A stretch of DNA of 64,000 nt, from contig CAJNDS010002228.1 in the NCBI GenBank assembly GCA_905221605.1, forward strand, positions 461,344 through 525,343. Reading direction: 5' to 3'. The notes under the pieces were generated by a model that ran no database searches, was not told where the DNA came from, and saw nothing but the letters and a program-made list of their open reading frames with translations. This stretch comes from Symbiodinium natans. Lineage: Eukaryota; Sar; Dinophyceae; Suessiales; Symbiodiniaceae. Both the position numbers and the translations under genes were made by a program. Of this stretch, positions 22,287 to 33,400 are shown piece by piece; the first letter of the stretch is position 1; each line of letters opens with the position of its first letter.

Positions 22287-22386
22287 GGCCTTGGACGATG
22301 TCTTCAATGGCCAGGTTCGGCTCGCCAGCGGCGAGCTGACACCTGCGAGCCTGGAGTCCTTGGAAGACGCAGAGTTCTGGACTTGA
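22287..22386 (+). CDS. Possible exon, unidentified
   Basis: One frame encodes EALDDVFNGQVRLASGELTP followed by ASLESLEDAEFW and a stop. The composition is typical of a soluble acidic protein segment. The family is unknown. CCTCCG|GAGGCC upstream does not give an obvious acceptor. Confidence 0.25.
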
Positions 22387-22389
22387 GGA

Positions 22390-25210
22390 ACCGATACAAT
22401 GCCTCTAAGCACATATCAAGGCATATGTCGAGGTGCCTGATGGCTGTGCAGACAGACTTACAAAGTGTGCTCAGACTGGTCAGGTCAGCAAACAGCGCTG
22501 TACATGCATGAAAACAAACGCAGTCTGACTTAAAGATGATAAAGTGTTTGGGTGGTTGCGCACGCGTCGCAGTGAGCATTTTGCCTCCAGCAGTGGACAG
22601 CTTTGGCTACCTGCCAGCCTGCCGCACCTTGCTGCAGGAGCAATCCCTCTTGAGTGTTGTCGCATCGTGTTTGCTTGCGTTCTCACACATTGTTTTCCTG
22701 AGACGAAGTGAATGCCTGTCCAAGAACTTTTTAAAGGAACGCCTTTTTACAGCCCACTTCAAGTGGACGCAAAGGGCCCACCGGAGTTCAATTACTATTC
22801 TCCGCTTGCATGCTTTTGTACGGCATTGGAGTCATTGGAGGCTTAATGGTGCATTCCAACAGCATTTCACCAATAAAGCTCGGGCACAGCGACGTCGCGC
22901 CAATCGCAGGAAAAGCAGTGCATTTTGTGGATTGCCACTTAGTAGACTGACCCGGAAAAACTGGCTTGAGCAGGCACGCCACCTTCAGACTAAGATCAGT
23001 TCGGAGCTCCGATTTTGTCCAACGCAAAATGCTGTAGGATTGCAGCTGATCATGTAATTAGTCGTGGTATCACACAAGCTTGCAGCAATGGAACATGTTG
23101 CCGAACTTCTCGTCAATACATCTCTGTTTCTAGTAGATTCTAGTGCGTCTACTGGAAAGCAGCACAGCTACTCACGGACCGTACGCATACTGATCTCGCT
23201 TGCCATGGCGCTTCGATGGGTCGGAAGCTGAAAGATGCCGGTTTTGGACTATATGGGGTTGAGTCTGGCTGTGACGTTGGCACGATGGTGCCGAGCAGCA
23301 GAGCCTGCTTGGGTCGCATAGCGAACACACACATCATGGCAACAGGCCTGCGCTTAGCCCCAAATACCCACAAGCGCACCCTCAAGATTTCCGAGATTTA
23401 CCCAATGCTCAGTACCATCTCCGAGCCCAGCTCTGAGGACCAACAAGGCAGAGGTCCTGGACCCCTGGCAGGACCGGCAGGCGGGAGACTTTTCAGGACC
23501 CTTAGTCCCGTAGTCCTAACTTCTCAAACTGGATGCACACTGCGTGCTTCTCATGACTCGCAACAAGGATTTCTACATGGAATCCATGCCCCTTTTTTGG
23601 CTGATGCATCTTCTGGCTTGTGGCACCAGAGGTAAGAGACCAGGGGTGAAACACAACCTTACTCGCTTGAATCGGCTCTTGTTTATGCTTCTTCTTTTGC
23701 AGGGAGCACTCTGTGACGCCGTCCAGGGCCAAAGCTTCTTTCAAGTTTCGACTGCCATGGTGGGAAAGCGTTGCCAGCGTAAGTACGAATGCTTTAGACG
23801 GGGGACTGCATTTCCCATATCCAACCAGTGAAGATTTCATGGCATGTGAATTCCTGTAGCCCCAAGGAGATGAGATTCGCTGGCAGATGATCCATAGGGC
23901 CGGAAGGGGGGGGGGCTTGGAGACTTTAAGGCGCTGGTCCCAATTTGGAGCTTATACTGGCGTGTGAGTCACACTCTTTTTACACCTGGATTGGTTTGGG
24001 CTTTTCCGCTTCCCACATCGACTTTTTGGGCTGCAGGTTGCCGTGCGTTTTCAGACGCAAATTTCTTACATGCATTTTGGACTCTTAGAGCCATCCACCC
24101 GGCACCATATAGCAGGTATGCAGAGCTTGTACTTTCAACAGCCAAAAAAGTTTACAAACGTGGCACTTAAACGCGTGCGTGCCGGGTTCACAAGGGGCTT
24201 TCGGGAAATGCCCAAGAAACCCAAACAAAAATTGCCACACCTGCATAAATGCACTGTAACCAACCCAGCTGTAGGGCGAAACGTCGCCGGATGGAGTCAT
24301 AGGTACTTTGATGTTAGACACGGAAGACCTTTGAGACCAGTGGGTGGCAGATTTCCCTACCGTTCACTTTCGATCGTGGCTTTGTTTTCCTGATTCTTAA
24401 TGTTTTCGACCCTTTCTTGGCTTCGAATTGCATCTTTTCGGCCGCCAATATGGAGGAAAAGAGAAAGGCAGCGGACCAAGCAAAGCGCTCGTCGCATAAG
24501 AGTCTCATGCCAGCACTAGCTTTTCCAACCTGTCTGCAGCTTTCCAAACTGCTAATTACTGTTCTGGTCTTACCTGAAGCTGGCTGCTTCTGTTTCAACC
24601 TGCACCCCTTAAGATCTACATCGATTGCGTGCGCCTGGAGGAATTGCAAGGTCAAGGCACGCATGGAACCTGCCATCTCAGGCAAAATTCATCCCAGGAG
24701 CAACGGACGTGCAGGGCACATTGTCCAAAGTTCAGTGTTCCCGACAACCCCTGGCCGACGACCTGTCTGCATGTGCGAGCCACACCCTCACTCTGCACTC
24801 TGCACTCTGCACTGAGACCTTCGCTCTTTACCATATCTCAGGGTGCGGCTGTGATCTTGTAGTCGGTTCACGGCCAAAGCACACGCAGCACTTGCCAGAC
24901 CTCGGTCTCTGGCGATCTTTGTGCCAATCCGGATCGGAGACTTCCAATCAATCCCAAATATTCCAATAGACCCAAGCTGGATTTTTGAACTTTACTACGT
25001 TTAGCCGTTCTTCAAACTTTGGACCTGCAGCAAAACCTCGACCAACACCGACAAGGCGACTGCAATCTGGAAGCACCAAAATGCTGGGTCGTTGTGGTGG
25101 CCACCAACTGAGGACACCCTCCATGCCTCCCCCCCTTGGGGGTTATTATAGTACATTCAATAAAAGGGACCCTAAGGGAGTACTATTAGAATTATTCCGA
25201 CCCCTTCTGC
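22390..25210. other. Unassigned region
   Basis: Open frames on both strands up to 173 codons (22536-23057 plus) with basic, Ser/Cys-rich content and no recognised domain. A 24043-24393 plus frame has a Lys/Pro-rich stretch (MPKKPKQKLPHLHK) but no family. No arrays or microsatellites apart from short G runs near 23908. Confidence 0.4.
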
Positions 25211-25275
25211 CCTAAACCCTAAACCAGGTCAGCTCCTGCCAACAAGAAGGCTGCCGTCGAAGCCCCGCGGCAGCA

Positions 25276-25339
25276 GGGTTTAGGGTTTAGGGTTTAGGGT
25301 TTAGGGTTTAGGGTTTAGGGAAGTTTAAGGGTTTAGGGA
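25276..25339 (+). repeat. Interstitial telomere-like array (TTTAGGG)n
   Basis: Seven good units and two degenerate ones. A small opposite-orientation cluster (CCCTAAACCCTAAACC) lies 50 bases upstream at 25210-25226. Confidence 0.92.
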
Positions 25340-27218
25340 GGGGTGTAAGATTGTTTTTCTCCGTGGGGTTTTTGGGACGGTTCCTTTCGTGCGGCTGGTG
25401 CCGTTGCTTCCGGGGCTGGCACACTGCATTCCCTCGTTATGACTTCAGCCCTTGCGTATATGTTCAGACACAGAGATGCAAGTGGTGCCTTTCGTAACTT
25501 AGGCAGCATCGCGCGACTTCTATGCAAGCGGTGCCATTCTTGACTTAGGCAGCATCGACTGACTTCTGGGTGACCTTGCCGGGCCTGCGTGTGGAGGAAA
25601 ACAGGGCCACACTAAACCAACACTGACTGATGATGGGAAGCGAGTTGGCCCTTCCCTTCGGGGTGTGCGGCGGTAGTGGTCGAGATTAGGATGTCCAGTT
25701 CAAAGCTGTCTGAACCCTACATAAACCTTAAATCTAAACCTTGAGCTGTGCCCCCCCTCCCCCCGCCCAAAACGTAAGAGTCCGATGCCCCCACCAAAAA
25801 AAGAACACCCAAAACCTCAAGCTCTATCGACCCAGGCTCTGCACCAGGCCCTTGAAAAGTTGTAAAGAAACCTCAGCGGTGTAAACCTTAAACCACGAGA
25901 AACTTGAATATGGTGTCCCAATTTCAATAGGGCACGGGTTTCAGGGTTGAGGACTAGTTTCGAGTGCTGGGCATCTGGGAAGTTAAGAACCTGTCCTTGG
26001 GGGACCAAATGAACCCTAACATTGGGACCACATACCCCATACTATTTTTAGAACCCCTATTACGGTATATGAGCCACAAACCCTTTTAGGGTTTCATGCA
26101 GTCCTTAAGGTGAGCCCCTGATCGGATCTGATCGGGTTCAGTGGGGCAACGGGTCAACGGGTCAACGTGCGCAAGCTCCTCCGCAAGCCAGCGCTTCCTG
26201 CTGCGCCTTTGGGGGGTGCTGATGTTCAGGGTTTAGGGTTTAGGGTTTAGGGTTTAGGGTTTAGGGTTTAGGGTTTAGGGTTTAGGGAGGACCATGTCAG
26301 GCGTAGCAACAACTGCAGACAAGTTTCGCGCATTGCCCTTCTGGCTTTCCGCGGTTGAGCCCATCGGTTTGCCTGTACCAGAGGACAAGGTGCCAGGCAC
26401 TTTGGAGCCTTCACATTGAGCCACACATCTCACGCTCGTAAGAGCTAAGTTATAGAGACTAGATCAAGCAGCCGCAAGCAGGAATCAGCTTCCGAATCTC
26501 AAATGCAGAAAGCCACGGCGCCCGCGTCCTTTCATTGGGCACCCAACTTCGCGGGAGGCATCTCGAGCCTTGTCCATTGAGAGGTTTAGGGTTCGGGGTT
26601 CAGAGTGTTTGTGAGTTTGGGTAAACATTCAAAACATGAAACCAAGAAGGAGGTGTTCGAAGACGGGTGTGCAGCGGCATTTCACTGGAATCCCTTGCAA
26701 TCGTTCAGTGTTTTGGATGTAAGTTTGCTGGGTCAAGTCGCAGAGTTGGGTATACACTGCTTTGTCGTCAAGGTCTGCGGGCGCCGGCTTCCAAGGGTGG
26801 TTTCAGCAGCAATAAAAGAGGTAGGACACCCTGTTCAAATTATCTCGCTGCCTCTGACTCCCCCAAATCCCTACAGTAAGTCCTCCAAACCCTTGCCCCA
26901 CATTCGTCAGATGGCGTTGCCTTCCTGCATTTGTGGGCGCAGGCTTCTGCGATGTAGCGAACCCTGCTGGAAGGCTGGGACTGGGTCAGCTTCAAGTCGA
27001 CAGGATGAAGTAGTTGCAAAAGCCATTCTGAACATATGCAGCAGGCAACAGGTGAGTGCACTGTTCTTGCAGTTATGCTCCAGCTAAATATTTTATTATG
27101 CAACCCTTTGATGTTGTGAGCTTCGGGTCTGTTGATGCGCTTTCGCTACTGACACAAGCTGCCTGTTTGGCCCAACCAGCATCAGGCTTGTCAGTTATGT
27201 CTGCCGTGTTGTCCTGGC
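25340..27218. other. Mostly unassigned; one telomere-like array and a good donor site
   Basis: No gene recognised. CAG|GTGAGTG at 27050-27057 is a textbook donor at the end of an open stretch (27001-27051, encoding QDEVVAKAILNICSRQQ) and may be the 5' end of the membrane protein gene that follows, but I could not connect the two. Confidence 0.35.
26228..26287 (+). repeat. Interstitial telomere-like array (TTTAGGG)n
   Basis: Eight perfect TTTAGGG units between unrelated single-copy DNA. Confidence 0.95.
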
Positions 27219-27245
27219 GTGCTGGCGGCCCGCAGTGGAATCGAA

Positions 27246-29135
27246 ATGGAAAGGTTCCCTCCTTCGTCGTGTTGCTGTCGAATGGAACCCGAGGAGGACT
27301 TGAGGATCTGCTCTTCAGATGAAGAGGCCATCGATCACCTTGCACAGAGTAGCCAGATCCCCACGGGTATGATTGGCCCCGACAGCACAAACGCCGGCGC
27401 TCAGGTAGTCATTCCCAGCTCCTCAGGCACTTCAAGCCTTGAAGATCTTGAAGCGACGACAGCCATCCTCACGCAAAGAAGCCTCTTTCGGCCTGAGTTG
27501 ATGCGAGGCGTCTCCTTGCGAAGCACGCTAAGGCAGGGGGGTTGGCTCTGACAAGTTCTTGTCGCACACGTGGTGGACACATGGGAAGTGGAAGATGATG
27601 TCTCTACTGATCCACTTTGGTTGGCCAACTATGTTGATTGCATGGGCTCTCGGGATCAGTCTCTCCTTCATACTCAGCTTCATGGGCGTGTTGCCGGCAT
27701 GCACGAGCTTTGAGGTCCACGCCATTGAATTTCATGGCCAAGTTCCCTATGGATGCTGGATCATGCTGACCGGCCTCATGGCCCCCATTGCTGGGCTGAT
27801 GGTCTTTCCATATCTCCCGCGCCTGCACGGATCAGACACATGTTTCTTGGACTTCGTGTGCATCAATCAGACAGACACCGACGAAATGCAACAGGGGATC
27901 CGATGCATCGGACATTTCCTGGCTGCCTCGGCGGAATTGCGGGTGCTGTGGAGCGCGCCGTACCTTTCGAGGTTGTGGCTTTGTTTGGAGCGCTGCATCC
28001 AGTTTTGCAGTTGTACCCTAGACCCTAAAACCTAAACCTGAACACTAAATCATCACTGTGTGCCTTTGTCTCCGCATGTTTGTCCTTCGGAATGTAATAC
28101 GAAGGTGTTGTGCCCCATAAGCCCTAAACCTAAACCCTAAACCGGCAATGTGTGCTATTGTCTCTGCCCTTGGGGATGAAATACCCGGGTGTTCCCAAGA
28201 ACTCATCAGACATTAAAAACTGGGTTTCCTGCTCATTTATGAGAGGTTTCTTGATAGTCGAAACGCAACACTTCAACGAAAACCAGTGGCTCAGTTCTGT
28301 AGATCACCCAGCCCCCTCTGGTGCCAAGGTGGTGCGTCTTCGAACTTGCAGCTTACCGCAAGATGAACCCATCCGGAACCATTGTCATCGCGCCAATTTT
28401 CAGAGAGCTGTTGGCGTGCAAAAGCTTCTTGTGGGTGAACCTGTTTACCTTCACGTTTTGGTTTTCCAGAAGGGGTCCTGAAGGAGGCGGTGGAGTGCGC
28501 CTTTTAGCTGTCTTTTTGTGCGCGTTTTGTGTTGTCTTCCCGTCCTTGGCACAAGTGGCGTGCAAACAGAAGCTGGACCGTGACAAGCTGGACTCTGATT
28601 TGGCCACGTTTGATGTTTTGAAAGTGGAGTGCAGAAGCGATTTCGACAGACAGTGTATACACGATGCCATCATCCAGTGGTATGGCAGTTTGGCCGCCTT
28701 TGCCCACATGTACAGGGGCCCTTTCACCAGGAAGTGGTGAGGTTGATGCGGGCGGGTGGCAGCATGCCCTTTGCCTATGTCTGGTTGAGCTTGAGCCCGA
28801 TCTTCTGCCTGAGTCTGGAGGGCTTCGTAGCCTTGTGGAGAGCCAACGCTCCAATGGAAAGTGTGCTTGGTTTCGCCGTGGGCCATCTTTTGGCCCATGA
28901 CATTCTGTGGCTTCCTTCCATCGTGATCCTGTACCACTTCACAACCAGGTCTGATCTCCGCAGTCATCTGTCAAGAAGGAGCGGGTGCCCAGTTGGGTTT
29001 GGGTGCGTACGTGGGGGAGCGTGGAGGGCTACAAGGTTTTTTGGCGGCCTTCTGGTTGGTCTTCAGGCCTGCAGGTTCGATTTGCATGTGGGGCTGATTG
29101 TCGGTTGCTTTGCTTTGCTCATAACCGTGCTATGA
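27246..29135 (+). pseudogene. Multipass membrane protein with FLDFVCINQ / WCVFELAAYR block, two frameshifts
   Basis: This belongs to a large family I recall from Symbiodinium proteomes, of unknown function. Order seen: an acidic N-terminal part (EPEEDLRICSSDEEAIDHL), then FLSHTWWTHGKWK, hydrophobic segments (HFGWPTMLIAWALGISLSF; LTGLMAPIAGLMVF), CFLDFVCINQTD, FLAASAELRVLWSAPYLSR, an intron at 27972-28328 (GT...AG), WCVFELAAYRKMNPSG, IVIAPIFREL, and more membrane segments to the stop at 29135. The D-x-CIxQ ... W-C-x-F-E block resembles TIR/HET-like nucleotide-binding domains in outline only. Two breaks: near 27535-27540, where a G6 run shifts frame and one G too many would explain it, and near 28708-28716. 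They may be sequencing indels or real decay. The N-terminal start is uncertain; Met at 27246 or 27279 is possible. Confidence 0.6.
28015..28142 (-). repeat. Telomere-like pieces in the intron of the membrane protein gene
   Basis: Two small CCCTAAA-type clusters (28016-28037 and 28119-28142) lie inside the 357-nt intron 27972-28328. Confidence 0.75.
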
Positions 29136-29336
29136 GGGGCAGCATGTAGGCTTTTTGTTATTCTCTGCCTTTGCCATGAAGTGTTGAGAATCAGACTCAA
29201 AGTTCCGCCAGGGTCAGGCCCCACCCGCATCGCCACTTTCGCGCCATGATGCGGAAGACCCTCCTTGTGCTCCTGTGCTCCGCAGTAGCTTACTTGGCCA
29301 ACGTATGACCTTGAAGCTTTTTGGGTTTCTTTGGTT
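29136..29336. other. Spacer
   Basis: No feature recognised between the membrane protein stop and the next telomere-like cluster. Confidence 0.5.
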
Positions 29337-29508
29337 ACCCTAAACCCTTAACCCTTAAACCCTTAAAACCCTTAAACCCTTAAAACCCTTAAACCCTAAA
29401 CCCTTAAAAATTTTGGGCCCTCAACATCCCTAAACCCTAAACCCGAAACCCCTGTAATGGGAGAAGTACCCTAAACCCTAAACCCGAAACCCCTGTAATG
29501 GGAGAAGT
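29337..29508 (-). repeat. Degenerate telomere-like cluster with a 41-bp tandem duplication
   Basis: CCCTTAAA and CCCTTAAAA variants of CCCTAAA fill 29337-29410. At 29428-29508 a 41-base unit made of two CCCTAAA copies plus CCCGAAACCCCTGTAATGGG and GAGAAGT occurs twice in tandem with no difference in the shared 40 bases. Confidence 0.9.
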
Positions 29509-29619
29509 GAGGCAGCCGACGAGTTCCTGAGCCTCAAGCGTGGCATCTCCGCCCGATGTCTCCTCCGGGGCTGGGCGGACGATGCGCAGCTCGGCCCTTG
29601 TTTTCTTTTGTGTCTTTTG

Positions 29620-29660
29620 GTTTAGGGTTTAGGGTTTAGGGTTTAGGGTTTAGGGTTTCG
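29620..29660 (+). repeat. Interstitial telomere-like array (TTTAGGG)n
   Basis: Five TTTAGGG units, opposite in orientation to the cluster 110 bases upstream. Confidence 0.92.
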
Positions 29661-29861
29661 GGTGCGTGCTCTTCCCAGATCGGGACGCCCTGTTGATCCT
29701 CACCTTGTGCACGCAACCATTCCAATGTGTGCATCGCATAGAAGACGTTGGGATTCAGCCACCTGCCGTGTACATACCTTGCGGCGTTATTGCTCCTCCC
29801 TTGCATTGTCCGTAGTCCTACCACCCGACAGTTGCACAATGTTGGACTGTTGGACCAGGCA

Positions 29862-30447
29862 AGAAAGCGACATTGTCAAGGTGGCCCAGGACTGCTTCAC
29901 GCGGAACGCCGTGCAACTGTGCTTTCTGTCGAAGCCACCGAGGCAAGGGACCTTGGGGGTTGCCACCGGTTGTGTGGTGACCAACCTCGACACTCTGTGG
30001 GGATGGCGGCCGGAGCTTACTGGCTCGGGCTCGAACACTGGTGGCCCCTACGACGTCTACTGTGGAGACGCCCTCCGGTAGCTGGCAGTTCATGTTGAAG
30101 AAGCCCTTGGATTCTCAAGAAAATGGTGCGTCGCGCGTGGTCGTGACGGTGCACAGCCACCACCGGGGCGATGCGACGCCGCAGCAGGAAACCGACTTGA
30201 TCCACTTTGCCGAGTCCTGCTTCAGCAAAGGGGGATGTCGACACTTCCAACCTTGGCAGCTTGCAGTTTTCCTTGGGCAGAAACGTGGACTGCATGCTGC
30301 AGAAATGGAGGCATGGGGCTTCAAGCCGGATTCTTCCAGCTCCGGCTCGGACACCGGCGGCCCCTACGATACGGCGCCGGGGCCACGGTGATCGGGGTCG
30401 AATCCCCTTCGGGCAAGTGGGAGTTCGTGCTGCGGCTCAAGTACTGA
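29862..30447 (+). pseudogene. Two degenerate tandem copies of an unknown domain
   Basis: Copy 1 (29862-30112) and copy 2 (30186-30447) share the same block order. ESDIVKVAQDCFTRN matches ETDLIHFAESCFSKG, SGSNTGGPYD matches SGSDTGGPYD, and VETPSGSWQFML matches VESPSGKWEFVL, the last ending in RLKY and a stop at 30445-30447. Between the PYD and VE(T/S)P blocks each copy needs a frame change, +1 in copy 1 and -1 in copy 2, at nearly the same place. VVVTVHSHHRGD links the copies. No known family was recognised. The pattern suggests a decaying multi-repeat gene, or indel errors in GC-rich sequence. Confidence 0.5.
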
Positions 30448-33400
30448 AAGAGTCTGGCCCCATGCTTGGGGGAGAATTACTTGCACAACTTTTCTTGAAG
30501 CTGGGATACTGCGCCTTGTAAAGTCAACCCTCAGTATGGGCACCGCTAGCAAGGCTAAACCATGCCTTTCCGATCCCTACTTCGGTCACCGTCAAAAGTA
30601 CGGTAAAAGCAGCTCACTGAGACCCGTTGGACCTTTCAGCCCCCCCCGGATGCCTATGGGCTGCATAGGGCCTCTCCGGTATAGAAAATGGGCATTGCGT
30701 GTTCGCGTTACCTGCGACGCCATACACTTCTTAAGCTGTCGAGTGCATCTCCAAGGCAGTACCGTGAAATCGGAGTCTTCTTTTAAGTGCACCTAAAAAT
30801 CACGAGCCTTTGCTGAGAAGCTGCATTTGGTTCCAAAGCTTTGCGAAGTTGGGTTGCCAGTAGCGTTCCGGCGTCAGCATGAATGACTCTTTTTGCCCAG
30901 CTCAGGCGATTCTAGTTCGAGACTGCTGCGGTCCAGTTCCTAGAGTTCAGCATATTGATGAGAAAGACGTGGGTCGGTTCCGCGCTTCTTCTGAACGTTT
31001 GGGGTCCATTTTCTCGTCAGCATTTTTGTAGGGCTTCTCCATAAAGTTGGAGCATGGTTATAAGGAAATACTATCAGTAATAATAATAATAATAACAATA
31101 ATAATAATAATAATAATAATAGTAATAACAATAACAATAATAATAATAATAATAACAGTAATTCTTCCGCCTAGATTACTCACGTCCATCAGGCCTCACA
31201 CCCTGAGCCTTAAGTACTAAAACATACAAAAACTCTAGAATCCCATCTGGGCATGTTTCTCAAACTAGGAGGGGGGGGGTACCCCGTTTTATGCCCCAAA
31301 TGGAAAAGAATCCCCTTCCAGGGGCCCCCAGATAGGGTACCCCTATCTTCGGAAACCCCCATACCCACAAAGTCCTCTACCTGCTCATGACATGACAAGC
31401 CTCACACAGCCTGCATGCTCCCTAAACCCCAAAAAATCCTTCAAGAATAACCTTTAGCGCATCCTCAACGCCTGTAACCACCCTAGACACTAAACCCGCT
31501 AAACCCTCAACCCTAAACCAACTGCTCATCGACGCTTTCTGGGAAGTGCTTGCGGTTCTTGCATCACGCTTGCATGAGCTGATGCGGTGGAGACGTAAGA
31601 AGTCACTGTTCTTTGTACGTCTCAGGTGAGGATTGCAAAGTGCCAGATAAGGGTAGTCACCCTTTGTCGTAAACTTTCGTCGTAAACATCACTCACATGG
31701 AGGTCTTGGCTGTTCAGGTTGCTCGTAACTATGCACCCCCTAGGTCTCCCAATGTGGGAAGGCTCTGTTTTCGGGGCGCCGGCATACACTGCAAGTCCCG
31801 TGCTTAGGTTTAGGGGTGCAAGGGAGCATTCGTCCAGTTGCATACGTGCAGATCGTCACAGGTATGCAGTCTTATGCGCCTGGGATTGGTGCACAAGAGC
31901 AAGTGTGACACATGTGCTTGTGGTGCCACGTCGTGCGTGCTACGTTGTGACTCAAATGGCCTTGAGAAAGCAAACTTCCAGAACCGCCTCCATTGGCTTT
32001 GCGCGGCAGGGAGAGGTCAACCCGCAGGGATGTGCGAGCTTTGCCTGGGCGATGCTCGCAGCCCAGCGGCTTTCGTTCTCGAGTTCCGGCAGGGCCATGG
32101 CGGTTGGTGTGGTTTTGGGCTCCACACTTCTTTGCTTTGCATGCCTGTGGCTCTGAGTCCTTTTATAAGCATCTGGACACATTCCGGGAAGGTCAGGGCT
32201 CGCAATCGCGCCTGTGTCCAGTCATGAATATGCTGACTGGATGTGGTTTGCGTGCTGATGGTGTGATGGTGCTCTGCACGTTGACTCGCAAATATGTTCT
32301 GCAGTAGGTACTGTTCCCAGCATGGTCGCATCCTGAATCAAGGACCAAGTTTGTGTTTTCGGACTGAGCATTGCTTCAGACGCTCGCGCTGGGTCCCTAG
32401 CTCCGTCAGGTCATGTGCCTGTGCCTGGAAGCTGCAGCAAGCTTTAAACAGTGAATCTTCGGCGTTTCTTCCGTTACACCAACACCGAATCACACAAATT
32501 GCTTTAAAATTGTTCGCATGTTCATGCTTACTCCCATGGATGCTAGACCGAGGCAGAAGGCCCGGCTTGTCGTGCGCGGACCCCGGACATCTGGCGCAGC
32601 ACGCGCTTAGGGGTTTCACTATGTCACGAAAGTTACTACGAATTGCTTAAGAAACCCTCCCCAAAAAACAATCATTTTTTTTTTCTTCCTTGATTATTCT
32701 TCTTAGTTTTTTGGGAGCCCGGCTTGAACAACCTAGTCAGACCTAGTCTTGCTTTAAAAGGTAGGGTGGGGCAAGGTCCGGAAAGCTGCGAGAAATTGAA
32801 TCTGTCGGGGGAGGGCGTCAGTATTGAACAGTTCAGTTTCTTTGTTTTGGGAGGGGAGGAGGTCAGCATTGAAAAATCTGTCCTTTCGTGGGAGGGCAGA
32901 GTCAATAGTGAGCATTTTTTAGTATGGATTCCAACCTCAAGCAACAGGAACAACAGCAGAGTCTGTGCGTGTTAAGGGTTAGGGTGTTGAAGGTTCAGGG
33001 CATTGAGGGTTTTAGGGTATTGAGGCCTTATAGTGTCTTTAGTTTAGAGGGAAATCAGGGTTTAGGACATTTAGGTTTTTTGGGTGTTGATGCTTTAGGT
33101 CATTTAGGGCTTCAGGGTCTTGAGGGTTCAGGTTATGTACAGCTTTAGGGTATTTACGGTTTTAGGGTTTTCAGACACATTAGGGCGAGCTGTCGTTGGC
33201 CTCAACTTGCGCCCTCTGGTTGTGCCGGTAACCGCGCGTCTTGTTGAGAACAGACCCAGCTGATGGAACGCAACAATGCAACCAGAACCGAGCAGAGGCA
33301 CTAGCTCACGATGCGGAACTTGGCGAACATATGTGCATCCCTCAGTTTTCAGGAACATTGCGAGAACTCCAAGCGTCCAAGGGCTACGCCTTTCAGCACT

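Noticed and set aside
27550-28400. Bona fide TIR immune receptor
   Set aside because: Only a loose D-x-CIxQ / W-C-x-F-E outline is shared. The protein is a multipass membrane protein of a dinoflagellate family with no known receptor domain.
30940-31137. Minus-strand poly-Leu frame that could look like a signal peptide
   Set aside because: It is a direct translation of the TAA microsatellite.
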